18,180 bases of DNA from Scleromatobacter sp038208735 (GCA_038208735.1 JBBQYL010000095.1:1-18180), one strand, 5' to 3'. Positions 1-7,476 are shown, counted from the first letter of the stretch. Notes: a model not told the origin generated them from the sequence alone. Program-made: numbers and translations.

Positions 1-302
1 TCGGGCGCATCGCTGCCGCCCAGCGTCCAGCCGAGTTCGACCTGCACCAGCTCGGGCAGCAACGCGCGGAAGTCGGGGTGGCTGTTGCTGGCCAGCAGGT
101 GGCAGGCGGTGCAACGGCCGCACGGCGCGTCGGCGCCCGCGGTCTCGCACAGCCAGGTGCGCGCCACGCGCAGCGCGAGCTCGAACACGCCCGCGCCCGG
201 GTGGCCCTGGATCAGCAACGCGTGGCCGCGCTGGCGGGTGGCGATGTCGTGCGCGGGCTCGGCAAGCCAGGGCAGCGAGGCGGCGTCAGGCGCGACGGTC
301 AT
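1..302 (-). CDS. holB: DNA polymerase III subunit delta' (N-terminal part, runs off the window)
   Basis: The delta' subunit is part of the clamp-loader complex that places the beta sliding clamp on DNA. Only the first ~100 codons are present; the gene continues beyond base 1. I translated it from the ATG at 302. It begins MTVAPDAASLPWL and shows a degenerate P-loop-like GHPGAG (residues 33-38) with no GKS/T, fitting the non-ATP-binding delta' subunit. It also has the Cys cluster C52, C61, C64, C67 (CGRCTAC) typical of the clamp-loader zinc module, followed by HPDFR. The start lies inside the end of tmk (17-bp overlap), and the mltG-tmk-holB order is the usual one in proteobacteria, which supports the identification. 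Expression is probably by translational coupling to tmk. Confidence 0.9.
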   Translation of the reverse strand, partial: MTVAPDAASLPWLAEPAHDIATRQRGHALLIQGHPGAGVFELALRVARTWLCETAGADAPCGRCTACHLLASNSHPDFRALLPELVQVELGWTLGGSDAP

Positions 303-936
303 CGGCGTCCTCGCGCTCGGGGAACCAGCCGCGCGACGCGAGCGCGGCGATGGCGTCGGCGCGCACGGCCTCGCGCGTCTGGGCGGCGTCGATGCGCGCG
401 AAACGCGCGGGCGTGGCCTGCGCGCGCTGCGCGTAGCCGTCGCGCACGCGGGTGAAGAAGTCCTCGTCCTCGCGCTCGAGGCGGTCGGCGCTGCGCACGG
501 CGGCGCGGCGGCGCGCGGCCTCGGCGGGCGCCAGGTCGAACCACAGCGTCAGGTCGGGCTGTCGGCCCTCCTGCACCCAGGACTCCAGCTGGGCCAGCAC
601 CGCCACGTCGAACCCGCGACCGGCGCCCTGGTAGGCGAAGGTGGCGTCGGTGAAGCGGTCGCACAGCACCATCGCGCCGCGCGCTAGCGCCGGCTCGATG
701 ACCGTGCGCAAATGGTCGCGGCGCGCGGCGAACACCAGCAGCGCCTCGGTGAGCGCGTCCATGGGCTCGTGCAGGAACAGCTCGCGCAGCCGCTCGGCCA
801 GCGGCGTGCCGCCCGGCTCGCGCGACAGCACCACCTCCACGCCGCGGGCGCGCGCCCAGTCGGCCATCGCCTCGATGTGCGAGCTCTTGCCGGCGCCGTC
901 GATGCCTTCGAAAGACACGAAGTGGCCGGCGCTCAT
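286..936 (-). CDS. tmk: Thymidylate kinase (dTMP kinase)
   Basis: This enzyme phosphorylates dTMP to dTDP with ATP in the cytoplasm, a step needed for dTTP supply. The 216-aa product has the normal family length. Visible motifs are the P-loop GIDGAGKS (residues 11-18), REPGGTP (39-45), the catalytic DRF motif (93-95), an AYQGAGRG segment near 101-108, and an arginine-rich LID region around 140-165. The start ATG at 936 overlaps the mltG stop in an ATGA, and its end overlaps holB by 17 bp, so the three genes are probably co-translated from one mRNA. The P-loop has GAGKS rather than an Arg-containing loop; with the Arg-rich LID this matches the bacterial (type II) TMPK pattern. Confidence 0.97.
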   Translation of the reverse strand: MSAGHFVSFEGIDGAGKSSHIEAMADWARARGVEVVLSREPGGTPLAERLRELFLHEPMDALTEALLVFAARRDHLRTVIEPALARGAMVLCDRFTDATFAYQGAGRGFDVAVLAQLESWVQEGRQPDLTLWFDLAPAEAARRRAAVRSADRLEREDEDFFTRVRDGYAQRAQATPARFARIDAAQTREAVRADAIAALASRGWFPEREDADDRRA

Positions 937-1925
937 TTCCTGGGGCCTCGGATGTACTGGTTCACGGCCGCATTATGGGCGTTGAGCGTGTCCGAGAAGA
1001 CGCTCGTGCCGTCGCCGCGCGACACGAAATACAGCGCCTTGATGGCCTCGGGCCGCACCGCGGCGCGCAGCGCGTCGCGCCCGGGCAGCGCGATGGGCGT
1101 GGGCGGCAGGCCCTGGCGGGTGTACGAGTTGTACGGCGTGTCGGTGAGCAGGTCGGTCTTGTGCAGGCTGCCGTCGTAGGCGGCGCCCAGGCCGTAGATC
1201 ACCGTGGGGTCGGACTGCAACGGCATGCCCAGGCGGAGCCGGTTGGAGAACACCGCCGCCACCTTGCCGCGATCGGAGGCCGCGCCGGTCTCCTTCTCCA
1301 CCACCGACGCCAGCGCCAGCGCCTCGTCGGCGCTCTTGAGCGGCGAGTCGGCGGCGCGCAGCGCCCAGGCGGCCTGCAGCTGCCGCTCCAGCGCCTCGTG
1401 GGCGCGCTTGAGGACGAGGATGTCCTGCACGCCGCGGCTGTAGACGTAGGTGTCGGGAAAGAAGCGCCCTTCAGCCTTCTCGTCGGGCGCACCGATGGAC
1501 GCCATCAGCTGCGCGTCGGTCATGGCCGCCGTCATCGGTTTCAGGTTGGGCGCGGCGGCGAGCGCGGCGCGCATCTGCTTGATCGTCCAGCCGTCGATGA
1601 TGTGCACCGACTCGAGCTCCTCGTCGCCGCGCACCATCTTGTCGAGCAGGTCGCGCGGCGTGGCGCCGCGGGCGATGAGGTAGCTGCCGGCGCGGATGCG
1701 CTTGGCGTCGCCCGACCAGCGGAACCACTCGTACAGGTAGAGCGGCTTGTCCTCCACGCCTGCGTCGTGCCACAGGCGCACGATCTCGCGCACCGGCGTG
1801 CCCGGCTCGACCGAGACCTCGACCTCGTCGTGCGCCAGCGTCAGCGGATGCTGCAGCCACCAGAAGACGGTGCCGCCGGCCGCCGCGGCGAGCACGATCA
1901 ACAACAGGAATAGACGATTCAACAT
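933..1925 (-). CDS. mltG: Endolytic murein transglycosylase MltG (YceG-like)
   Basis: MltG is an inner-membrane lytic transglycosylase that cleaves nascent peptidoglycan strands and is proposed to end their elongation. I choose the ATG at 1925 (330 aa) because it starts MLNRLFLLLIVLAAAAGG, an N-terminal membrane anchor, and has GAAGG 11 nt upstream. The longer open frame to 2126 runs antisense into ygfZ and adds no family sequence. Motifs are EGRFFPDTY (residues 152-160) and ASVVEKETG, with the catalytic Glu at about 210, followed by FSNRL and LQSDPTVIYG. The stop overlaps the tmk start (ATGA). It is divergent from ygfZ across 73 bp, so that gap should hold promoters for both. Confidence 0.95.
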   Translation of the reverse strand: MLNRLFLLLIVLAAAAGGTVFWWLQHPLTLAHDEVEVSVEPGTPVREIVRLWHDAGVEDKPLYLYEWFRWSGDAKRIRAGSYLIARGATPRDLLDKMVRGDEELESVHIIDGWTIKQMRAALAAAPNLKPMTAAMTDAQLMASIGAPDEKAEGRFFPDTYVYSRGVQDILVLKRAHEALERQLQAAWALRAADSPLKSADEALALASVVEKETGAASDRGKVAAVFSNRLRLGMPLQSDPTVIYGLGAAYDGSLHKTDLLTDTPYNSYTRQGLPPTPIALPGRDALRAAVRPEAIKALYFVSRGDGTSVFSDTLNAHNAAVNQYIRGPRK

Positions 1926-1998
1926 TGAGGCAGGAACCTTCACGTGGGGGAGGCCCTGTTCGCGCAAGGATGGGTGGGCCGCCATGATAATCGGCGCC

Positions 1999-2970
1999 AT
2001 GACGACCCTCGACCACGCCGCCTCCGATCTCGCCCTGGGCACCCCCGTGGCGGTGCGCCTCGCCGACTGGGGCGTCATCCGCGCCAAGGGCGACGACGCC
2101 GGCGCGTTCCTCAACGGGCAGCTCACGCAGGAGGCCCTGAAGCTGGACGTGGGCCAGGCGCGACTGGCCGGCTACTGCTCGCCCAAGGGCCGGCTGCTGG
2201 CCAGCTTCGTGATGTGGCGCACCGCGGCCGACGAGATCCTGCTGGCCTGCAGCGCCGACCTGCTGGCGCCCACGCTCAAGCGGCTGTCGATGTTCGTGAT
2301 GCGCGCCAAGTGCAAGCTCACCGACGCGTCGGCCGAGATCGCGCTGTGGGGCGTCGCCCTGCCCGGCCTGCTGCACGGCGACTCGGCGCATCCGGTGCCG
2401 GCCACGCCGTTCGACACGTCGGCCATCGCCGGCGGCACCGCCATCCGGCTGGCCGACGCGGCCGGCGCCACGCGCCTGCTGTGGGCCGCGCCGGCCGACG
2501 CCACGCCGCCGTGGGATCCCACGTCCAGCGCCGACGTGTGGAACTGGCTGGAGGTGCAGTCGGGCGTGCCGCGCATCGTGGCCAGCACCGTCGAGGCCTT
2601 CGTGCCGCAGATGGTCAACCTCGAACTGGTGGGCGGCGTCAACTTCCAGAAGGGCTGCTACCCGGGCCAGGAGATCGTGGCGCGCAGCCAGTACCGCGGC
2701 ACGCTGAAGCGCCGCATGGTGCTGGCCGAGGGCGCGTCGGCCGGCGTGGCGGGCGCCGAGGTGTTCGCCGCGGCCGACCCGGGCCAGCCCGCGGGCCAGG
2801 TGGTGTTGTCGGCCAGCCTGCCGCACCCCGACGGCGGCGCCCGCCACGCGGTGTTGATCGAGGTGAAGCGCGCCCTGGCCGAGGCCGGCGAGCTGCACCT
2901 GGGCGCCGCCGATGGGCCCTTGTTGCGGCTGCGCGCGCTGCCGTACGACGTGCCGCTGGAACAGGACTGA
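1999..2970 (+). CDS. ygfZ: tRNA-modifying / Fe-S cluster protein YgfZ (folate-binding, GcvT-like)
   Basis: YgfZ is a folate-binding relative of the glycine cleavage T protein, implicated in maturation or repair of certain Fe-S enzymes, including MiaB-dependent tRNA modification. The 323-aa product has the family signature KGCYPGQE (residues 218-225) with the conserved Cys220. Other family-like segments are AFLNGQLTQ near the N terminus, YCSPKGRLLASF, and VPQMVNLEL just before the signature. The start is uncertain between ATG 1984 and ATG 1999. I use 1999 (MTTLDHAAS) because homology begins there, although neither has a good Shine-Dalgarno sequence. DUF4936 and NRDE genes follow closely on the same strand and probably form one transcript. 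Confidence 0.93.
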   Translation: MTTLDHAASDLALGTPVAVRLADWGVIRAKGDDAGAFLNGQLTQEALKLDVGQARLAGYCSPKGRLLASFVMWRTAADEILLACSADLLAPTLKRLSMFVMRAKCKLTDASAEIALWGVALPGLLHGDSAHPVPATPFDTSAIAGGTAIRLADAAGATRLLWAAPADATPPWDPTSSADVWNWLEVQSGVPRIVASTVEAFVPQMVNLELVGGVNFQKGCYPGQEIVARSQYRGTLKRRMVLAEGASAGVAGAEVFAAADPGQPAGQVVLSASLPHPDGGARHAVLIEVKRALAEAGELHLGAADGPLLRLRALPYDVPLEQD

Positions 2971-2982
2971 CGGAGGTCGCGG

Positions 2983-3426
2983 ATGCCGGCCGCGCCAACG
3001 GAGCCATTCGTGACGGATCGCACACCCGTGATGCTCGTCTGCGTCTATTACCGCGTCGCGGCGGGTGACTCGCAACGAGTCATTTCGGCTGTGCGTGAAT
3101 TCCAGCGCACATTGCCCGACAGCGGCCACGCGGACGAGGCGGAAGTGCTCTTACGATGCGACCTGCCTCCACCTCCCGCACCCGCCACGTCGCCCGATGC
3201 ACGCCCCGCTTCCTCGCCAACGCACGCCCCGCCTGTCGACCCCGTCGACGCCGGTGCCGATGCAACCGTGATGGAAACGTATCGCCTTCGCCTGCCGCTC
3301 GCCGGCACGGACGCGGACGCCACGGTGCGCGACTTCCTGGCGCTGCTGGAGACGGCCTCGTCCCCCTTCGCGAGCCTGCTGCGCGGCGCCCGCCACGTCG
3401 AATTGTTCTCCCCATGTGCCTCGTAG
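2983..3426 (+). CDS. DUF4936 family protein
   Basis: This 147-aa protein resembles the DUF4936 family of small betaproteobacterial proteins of unknown function that commonly sit just after ygfZ. Family-like parts are the N-terminal LVCVYYRV (about residues 18-25), a central VMETYRLRL and the C-terminal GARHVELFSPC. The middle (about residues 60-90) is a low-complexity Pro/Ala-rich linker. The start at 2983 is supported by GGAGG at 2972-2976 with a 6-nt spacer; an alternative ATG lies at 3031. It begins 12 bp after ygfZ and overlaps the next gene by 13 bp, so it is translationally linked to both. I cannot assign a biochemical role. Confidence 0.82.
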   Translation: MPAAPTEPFVTDRTPVMLVCVYYRVAAGDSQRVISAVREFQRTLPDSGHADEAEVLLRCDLPPPPAPATSPDARPASSPTHAPPVDPVDAGADATVMETYRLRLPLAGTDADATVRDFLALLETASSPFASLLRGARHVELFSPCAS

Positions 3427-4361
3427 CCCTCGCCGTCGACGAGAACCGCCGCTTCCCCCTGGTGATCGCCACCAACCGCGACGAGTTCTTCGACCGTCCG
3501 GCCGCGCGCATGGGCTGGTGGACGCCGGCCGAAGGCGGCCCCGAGATACTGGCCGGCCGCGACCTGCTGGCCGGCGGCACCTGGCTGGGCCTCACCGCCT
3601 CCGGCCGCCTCGCCCTCGTCACCAACGTGCGCCGCCAGGTGGAGAACGACCCCGAGGCGCCCAGCCGCGGCGGCATCGTGCCGCACTGGCTGCGCACCGA
3701 GATGCGCCCCGACCAGTTCTGGATGCATACCAGCCTGTCCGGCTACGCCCCGTTCAACCTGATCGCCGCCGACTTCAGCCGCGGCGACTGCTTCTGGGCC
3801 AGCAACGAGCACGCGATCCCGCGCCGCATCGAACGCGGCATCTTCGGCCTGTCGAATGCGGCGCTCGACACGCCGTGGCCCAAGGTCAACAAGCTCAAGA
3901 TCCGCCTGGGCGAGGCGCTGAAGACCGCCGAGTCGGTCGATTCGCTGTCCGCGCAGCTGTTCGCCGCGCTTTCGGACCGCGACGCCGCGCCCGACGACCA
4001 GCTGCCCAGCACCGGCATCGGCCGCGACCGCGAGCGCCTGCTGAGCCCCGCGTTCATCCGCACGCCCGACGGCCAGTACGGCACACGGTGCTCGACGATC
4101 ATCATCACCGAGAAGAACAAGCGGCAGCTCGTCACTCACGTGTTCGAGCGCACCTTCAGCGCCGGCCCGGGCCTGGCCCTGCTGCGCCGCACCGTGCTGA
4201 AGGACTGGCCGCCACGCTATGCGGATCGCTCACACCATCCGGTGGAGACGTCCGTCGTCGCCGAATCCGAGGTGGATGGCGCGAACGTGACGACGATGGA
4301 GATGCCGCCGCCGATCAAGAAGACGCGCGTGCGCAGCCTGCTGAAGCCGATCAGCCGCTGA
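3414..4361 (+). CDS. NRDE family protein (TANGO2-like)
   Basis: The protein belongs to the NRDE/TANGO2 family, named for an Asn-Arg-Asp-Glu motif. Eukaryotic members are linked to heme or lipid handling, and the bacterial role is not settled. The 315-aa product starts MCLVALAVD with the family's conserved Cys at position 2 and carries ATNRDEFFDRP with NRDE at residues 21-24. Further typical segments are GTWLGLT, FNLIAAD, FGLSNAALDTPWPK and a C-terminal YGTRCSTIIIT. I choose ATG 3414 over upstream in-frame starts because the family begins exactly at Met-Cys. It overlaps the DUF4936 stop by 13 bp and ends 12 bp from the convergent LysR gene, leaving no room for a long terminator. Confidence 0.92.
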   Translation: MCLVALAVDENRRFPLVIATNRDEFFDRPAARMGWWTPAEGGPEILAGRDLLAGGTWLGLTASGRLALVTNVRRQVENDPEAPSRGGIVPHWLRTEMRPDQFWMHTSLSGYAPFNLIAADFSRGDCFWASNEHAIPRRIERGIFGLSNAALDTPWPKVNKLKIRLGEALKTAESVDSLSAQLFAALSDRDAAPDDQLPSTGIGRDRERLLSPAFIRTPDGQYGTRCSTIIITEKNKRQLVTHVFERTFSAGPGLALLRRTVLKDWPPRYADRSHHPVETSVVAESEVDGANVTTMEMPPPIKKTRVRSLLKPISR

Positions 4362-4373
4362 TCTTGCCGACGA

Positions 4374-5273
4374 TCACGCGCCCGCGAGACGCGCGCGCAG
4401 GTCGTCCAGCAGCCAACGTCCCGCCCTGCCCGGCTCGCGATCCCGCAGATGGGCCGCGTGGATCGTCAGGCCTTCGGGCGGCGTCGAATCCTCCGCCAGC
4501 GCGATCTTCACCAGGCGGCCGTCCGCCAGCGGCGCATCGACCAGATGCAGCGGCATGCGGCACCAGCCGAAGCCGGCGAGCAGGAAGTCCAGCCGGCGTC
4601 CCAGGTCGACGAAGCGCCACAGCCGGTCGCCGGCCACGCCGTAGTTCGGGCTGCCCGCATCCACCGGGTCGGACAACACCAGTTGCACGTACGGCGCCAG
4701 GTCAGCGCGCGCTGCGGGCCTTTGCAGGCTGGCCAACGGATGGTCGCGCGCCACCACCGGCTGCAGCGGCACGCGCATCAACGGGAACGCCGCCACGTCG
4801 TCAGGCACCACCGGAAGCAGAACGCAGATGCCCAGGGCCGCCGACTGCGCGCGCAGCCGCCGCAGCGAGCCGCCCAATCCTTCGGTGGAGAACGTGACCG
4901 GCAGCTCGGGAAAGGTGTCGTTGAGCGCGCGCAGGCTCGCGATGAGCGGCCCGGTGGGCACCAGCGGATCGATGGCCAGCGCCAGCTCGGGCTCGAGCCC
5001 CGCGCGCGTGCCGGCCGCCACCGCCTCGAACTGGCGCGCCGTGGCCAACACGCGGCGCGCCTGGTCGACCAGCACGCGGCCCACCTCGGTGAGCCGCGGG
5101 CGATGGCCGCCGCGATCGAACAGAGTCACGCCCTGCACGTCCTCCAGCGTGGCCACCGCCTGGCTGATGGCGGACTGGGCGCGGCGCAGCTGCCGCCCGG
5201 CCGCCGAGAAGCTGCCGGTGTCGGCGATCGTGACGAGCACGCGCAGCTGGTCGAGAGTGAGGCTGCCGATCAT
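4374..5273 (-). CDS. LysR family transcriptional regulator
   Basis: A 299-aa LysR-type regulator of normal length. The N-terminal winged helix-turn-helix spans about residues 5-65 (LTLDQLRVLV, GSFSAAGRQL, QSAISQAVATLE, LFDRGGHRPRLTEVG). The rest is a periplasmic-binding-fold effector domain (about 90-295). It is divergent from the azoreductase gene at 5383, the classic arrangement in which a LysR protein controls its neighbour and itself from the shared gap. That gap contains inverted repeats (see 5302-5339). The effector cannot be told from the sequence; a quinone, azo or electrophile-type signal would fit the neighbour but is inference. Confidence 0.95.
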   Translation of the reverse strand: MIGSLTLDQLRVLVTIADTGSFSAAGRQLRRAQSAISQAVATLEDVQGVTLFDRGGHRPRLTEVGRVLVDQARRVLATARQFEAVAAGTRAGLEPELALAIDPLVPTGPLIASLRALNDTFPELPVTFSTEGLGGSLRRLRAQSAALGICVLLPVVPDDVAAFPLMRVPLQPVVARDHPLASLQRPAARADLAPYVQLVLSDPVDAGSPNYGVAGDRLWRFVDLGRRLDFLLAGFGWCRMPLHLVDAPLADGRLVKIALAEDSTPPEGLTIHAAHLRDREPGRAGRWLLDDLRARLAGA

Positions 5274-5301
5274 TGGCCAGGGCGTTCCATCGGTCTAGGA
5301 G

Positions 5302-5339
5302 ATGGATTCAATCATATTTATATCTCTTCCGCCGAAGAG
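5302..5339. promoter_or_regulatory. Divergent promoter/operator region between lysR and azoR with inverted repeats
   Basis: Within the 109-bp gap there is an imperfect palindrome ATGGATTCAATCAT (5302-5315), an AT-only near-palindrome ATATTTATAT (5314-5323), and a perfect inverted repeat CTCTTC-CGCC-GAAGAG (5324-5339). The stretch is much more AT-rich than the surrounding genes. LysR proteins bind dyads around T-N11-A in such divergent gaps, so these are the best operator and -10 candidates. Which repeat is the recognition site and which is a promoter element cannot be decided by eye. Confidence 0.5.
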
Positions 5340-5382
5340 TCGTATTCCGTAGATTTCGTCCATCGCCTCCTGTGGAAGAACC

Positions 5383-6000
5383 ATGTCCCGACTCCTCGTC
5401 ATCGAAACCAGCCCGCGTGGCAACGCGTCCATCTCCCGCCAGCTCACGCGCCGCTTCGTCGACCAATGGCGCGCCGCGCACGCCGGTGGCGAGATCGTGC
5501 TGCGCGATCTGGCCGAGACCGCGCTGCCCCACGTCACCGCGCCCTGGCTGCAGGCGTACTTCACGCCGCCCGACCGGCAGTCGCCCGAGATGCAGGCCGC
5601 GCTGCGCCAGTCGGACGAGCTCGTGGCGGAGCTGCTCGCCGCCGATCACCTGGTCATCGCAACGCCCGTCTACAACTACAACGTGCCCGCAGCGCTGAAG
5701 GCCTGGTTCGATCACGTCGTGCGCAAGGGGCGAACGCTCGGCTTCGATGGCAAGGGGCTGCTCGAAGGCAAGAAGGCCACCGTGCTGATCGCGTCGGGCG
5801 GCGTGCATTCCGAGGGCTCGCCGATGCGCGACCGGGACATCGCGGCCACGTGGCTGCGGCTGATCCTGAATGTGATCGGAATCTCCGACGTCACGATCGT
5901 GGCCGGCGGCGGTGCGAAGGCGGTCGACATGGGCGAGGCGACGATGGAGGACTTCATCGGGCGGCACGCGACCACTATCGAGGCGGCCGCGTCGGCGTGA
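5383..6000 (+). CDS. azoR: FMN-dependent NADH-azoreductase (AzoR/AcpD family)
   Basis: AzoR-type flavoproteins reduce quinones and azo compounds by two-electron transfer from NAD(P)H using FMN, in the cytosol as dimers. The 205-aa product has the flavodoxin-like N terminus LLVIETSPRGNASIS (phosphate-binding loop, residues 4-18). It also has the diagnostic FMN loop TPVYNYNVP (94-102) followed by LKAWFDHVVRKGRT, and GGVHSEGSP at 139-147 in the position of the family's second FMN loop. The start at 5383 is supported by GGAAG a few bases upstream. The divergent LysR gene is the likely regulator. Length and motifs are normal, with no sign of damage. Confidence 0.93.
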   Translation: MSRLLVIETSPRGNASISRQLTRRFVDQWRAAHAGGEIVLRDLAETALPHVTAPWLQAYFTPPDRQSPEMQAALRQSDELVAELLAADHLVIATPVYNYNVPAALKAWFDHVVRKGRTLGFDGKGLLEGKKATVLIASGGVHSEGSPMRDRDIAATWLRLILNVIGISDVTIVAGGGAKAVDMGEATMEDFIGRHATTIEAAASA

Positions 6001-6030
6001 GCATGAGCGTGGCGTGGCGCGCCCGTGGCC

Positions 6031-7038
6031 TCATTGAAACCGCACGGCCACGCCGACGGCGAATGCGCCATACAACCCTGCCATCGCGAACAACCGCTTC
6101 GCGGTCAACGCATGGCGCCACAGCAGCATCAGCATGACGACGATCGCCACCATCGTCACCGCCGCGCCCCACAGCAGCGCCGGACTCAACAGCCACGGCG
6201 TGAAGAACAGCCCCAGCGCGCTCGGCACTGTCGCCTGGATCATCATCGCGCCGCTGATGTTGCCGAGCGCCAGCGACGTCTTGCCCTGCCGCACCCAGAT
6301 CACCGCGTTGAGGATCTCGGGCAATTCGGTCGCGATCGGGCTCAGCAGCAAGGCCACCAGTTGCGGCGACAACCCCAGCCATGGCCCCACGGCTTCCAGC
6401 TGATGCACGAACAACTGCGACGCGAAGAAGATCACCACCAGCGCGCCGCCCGTCTGCAGCACGGCCCAGGCCGTGGACGGGTGGTCGGTGTGCGGCCGCA
6501 ACTTGAGCGCCTCGCGCTCGAAGCCCTCGCAGTTGTCGATCTCCAGGCCTTCGCTCTTCAGTTCGCGCCAGACATAGACGCCGTAGGCGGCGAGGAACAC
6601 CCAGCCCAGCCAAGGCTTCCACGCGAACGCCACCAGCCCGAGCGCCACCTTGAACACGAACACGCCCAAAAACCACGCCTGGTCGTGCGCGAGACGCGAC
6701 GTGCTGAACTCCGACGCGATCTTCTTCTGGTAGCGTGAGCGATCCAGCAGGAACATCGCGCCGACCACCGCGTAGGCCAGCGTCGACAACGCCAGCGGCC
6801 CGCCCAACGCGGCCCCCACCCCGATGTCCTTCTGCGCCTCGGTCTTGCCGAACACCACGGCCACCAGCGTGACCACGCTCTCGGGCAGCGCCGTGCCGAA
6901 CGCGGCGAGCACCGTGCCCACCGCCGTCTGCGACACGCCGAAGCGCTCGCCGACCCACTCGACGCCGTTGACGAAGTACTCGCAGGCGAGATAGATGACC
7001 ACGGCGGAGCCGAGGAGCAATGCGAGGGTGAGGATCAT
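6031..7038 (-). CDS. CaCA superfamily cation antiporter (Na+/Ca2+ exchanger-like), under Mn2+ riboswitch control
   Basis: A 335-aa integral membrane protein with two inverted five-helix halves. The alpha-1 repeat is GTVLAAFGTALPES (residues 41-54), followed by GVGAALGG. The alpha-2 repeat is SPIATELPEILNAV (233-246), followed by GNISGAMMIQ (259-268). The conserved Glu residues (E53, E241) are the expected ion ligands. A polar loop at about 155-190 separates the halves. The second G-N-x-x-G-S motif is altered (GNISGA), so selectivity may differ from ordinary Ca2+ exchangers. A yybP-ykoY riboswitch lies in its leader, which points to Mn2+ export or homeostasis (inference). SD GGGAG sits 6 nt before ATG 7038 inside a hairpin. 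Confidence 0.9.
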   Translation of the reverse strand: MILTLALLLGSAVVIYLACEYFVNGVEWVGERFGVSQTAVGTVLAAFGTALPESVVTLVAVVFGKTEAQKDIGVGAALGGPLALSTLAYAVVGAMFLLDRSRYQKKIASEFSTSRLAHDQAWFLGVFVFKVALGLVAFAWKPWLGWVFLAAYGVYVWRELKSEGLEIDNCEGFEREALKLRPHTDHPSTAWAVLQTGGALVVIFFASQLFVHQLEAVGPWLGLSPQLVALLLSPIATELPEILNAVIWVRQGKTSLALGNISGAMMIQATVPSALGLFFTPWLLSPALLWGAAVTMVAIVVMLMLLWRHALTAKRLFAMAGLYGAFAVGVAVRFQ

Positions 7039-7039
7039 T

Positions 7040-7069
7040 GCGGTGCTCCCGTCTTGACGAGGGAGCCGC
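7040..7069 (-). promoter_or_regulatory. Hairpin sequestering the Shine-Dalgarno of the antiporter gene
   Basis: Read on the minus strand, GCG-GCTCCC (7069-7061) faces GGGAGC (7050-7045) across a 10-nt loop, with the outer bases CCGC able to extend the stem. The 3' arm contains the Shine-Dalgarno GGGAG, and the start codon is only 6-7 nt away. Such a helix would block ribosome binding. Together with the upstream riboswitch it suggests that Mn2+ controls translation by refolding the leader, as reported for Gram-negative members of this riboswitch class. The link between the two elements is inference. Confidence 0.55.
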
Positions 7070-7160
7070 GTGTGCGCGCGGGAGACGTCGGCACGTTCAG
7101 GTGTCTAACGTTCAAAGCTGGATTTCCACGGGGCCGGATTCGTTCAACCAATGACGCCGC

Positions 7161-7186
7161 GTCCTCCCCAGCCCCGGGTCGAGGAC
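7161..7186 (-). repeat. Hairpin in the riboswitch expression platform
   Basis: GTCCTC and GAGGAC form a perfect 6-bp inverted repeat around a GC-rich 14-nt loop, 7 nt downstream of the riboswitch P1 helix on the minus strand. There is no following U-run, so it is not a standard intrinsic terminator. It may be an alternative structure of the expression platform or a Rho-related element. Confidence 0.4.
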
Positions 7187-7192
7187 ACAACG

Positions 7193-7311
7193 CCAAAGGT
7201 CTTGCCAAGCCCGCGCTGCGGGCCGCACCGACCATGCCGCGATGGGGCGGCAAGCATGTTGATCGGTGCTCTTCACCCGGGAGGCGGGTGGAGGTGGCTA
7301 CTCCCCTAAGG
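7193..7311 (-). ncRNA. yybP-ykoY (Mn2+-sensing) riboswitch
   Basis: The minus strand reads CCTTAGGGGAGTAGCC at 7311-7296, the hallmark GGGGAGTAGC of this class. It ends with GGCAAGACCTTTGG, and P1 can close as CCTTAGG/CCTTTGG and P2 as GCC/GGC. Between them I can fold ACCCG/CGGGT, then ACCGA/TCGGT with an internal TCAA bulge and CATGC/GCATG (the conserved GATCAACATGC loop), and GCCCGC-AGC-GCGGGC. All expected helices and both conserved loops are present. The aptamer sits 154 nt upstream of the antiporter start. This class binds Mn2+ and switches on Mn2+ exporters, so the downstream gene is predicted to rise with Mn2+. Confidence 0.9.
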
Positions 7312-7319
7312 ACGGCAGC

Positions 7320-7328
7320 ACTTTAGCA
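7320..7328 (-). promoter_or_regulatory. Extended -10 promoter for the riboswitch leader
   Basis: The minus strand reads TGC-TAAAGT (7328-7320), a match to the extended -10 form TGn-TATAAT (4 of 6 in the hexamer). Transcription would start near 7313, only a couple of bases before the riboswitch P1. No convincing -35 is seen at the normal distance, which is tolerated by extended -10 promoters. Confidence 0.4.
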
Positions 7329-7476
7329 TGACCGGCACAACGCGACTTCCGTCACGCCGCCGCGCATCCGCGCCACGCGCTGCCCCGTAAATCCCGTCTT
7401 TGATGCCGGAATCCAGCATGCGCAGACGCCTCCCCACCCCGAGGATCCTGTCGACGGCCTCCTCGATGGATTGCCC

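Noticed and set aside
1926..2126. Longer N terminus for mltG from an upstream start at 2126
   Set aside because: The extra part is antisense to ygfZ and has no membrane or family sequence; ATG 1925 begins directly with the expected membrane anchor.
7085..7148. Three copies of CGTTCA in the antiporter leader as a repeat element
   Set aside because: Only 6-7 bp each with uneven spacing, no dyad symmetry, and easily explained by chance.
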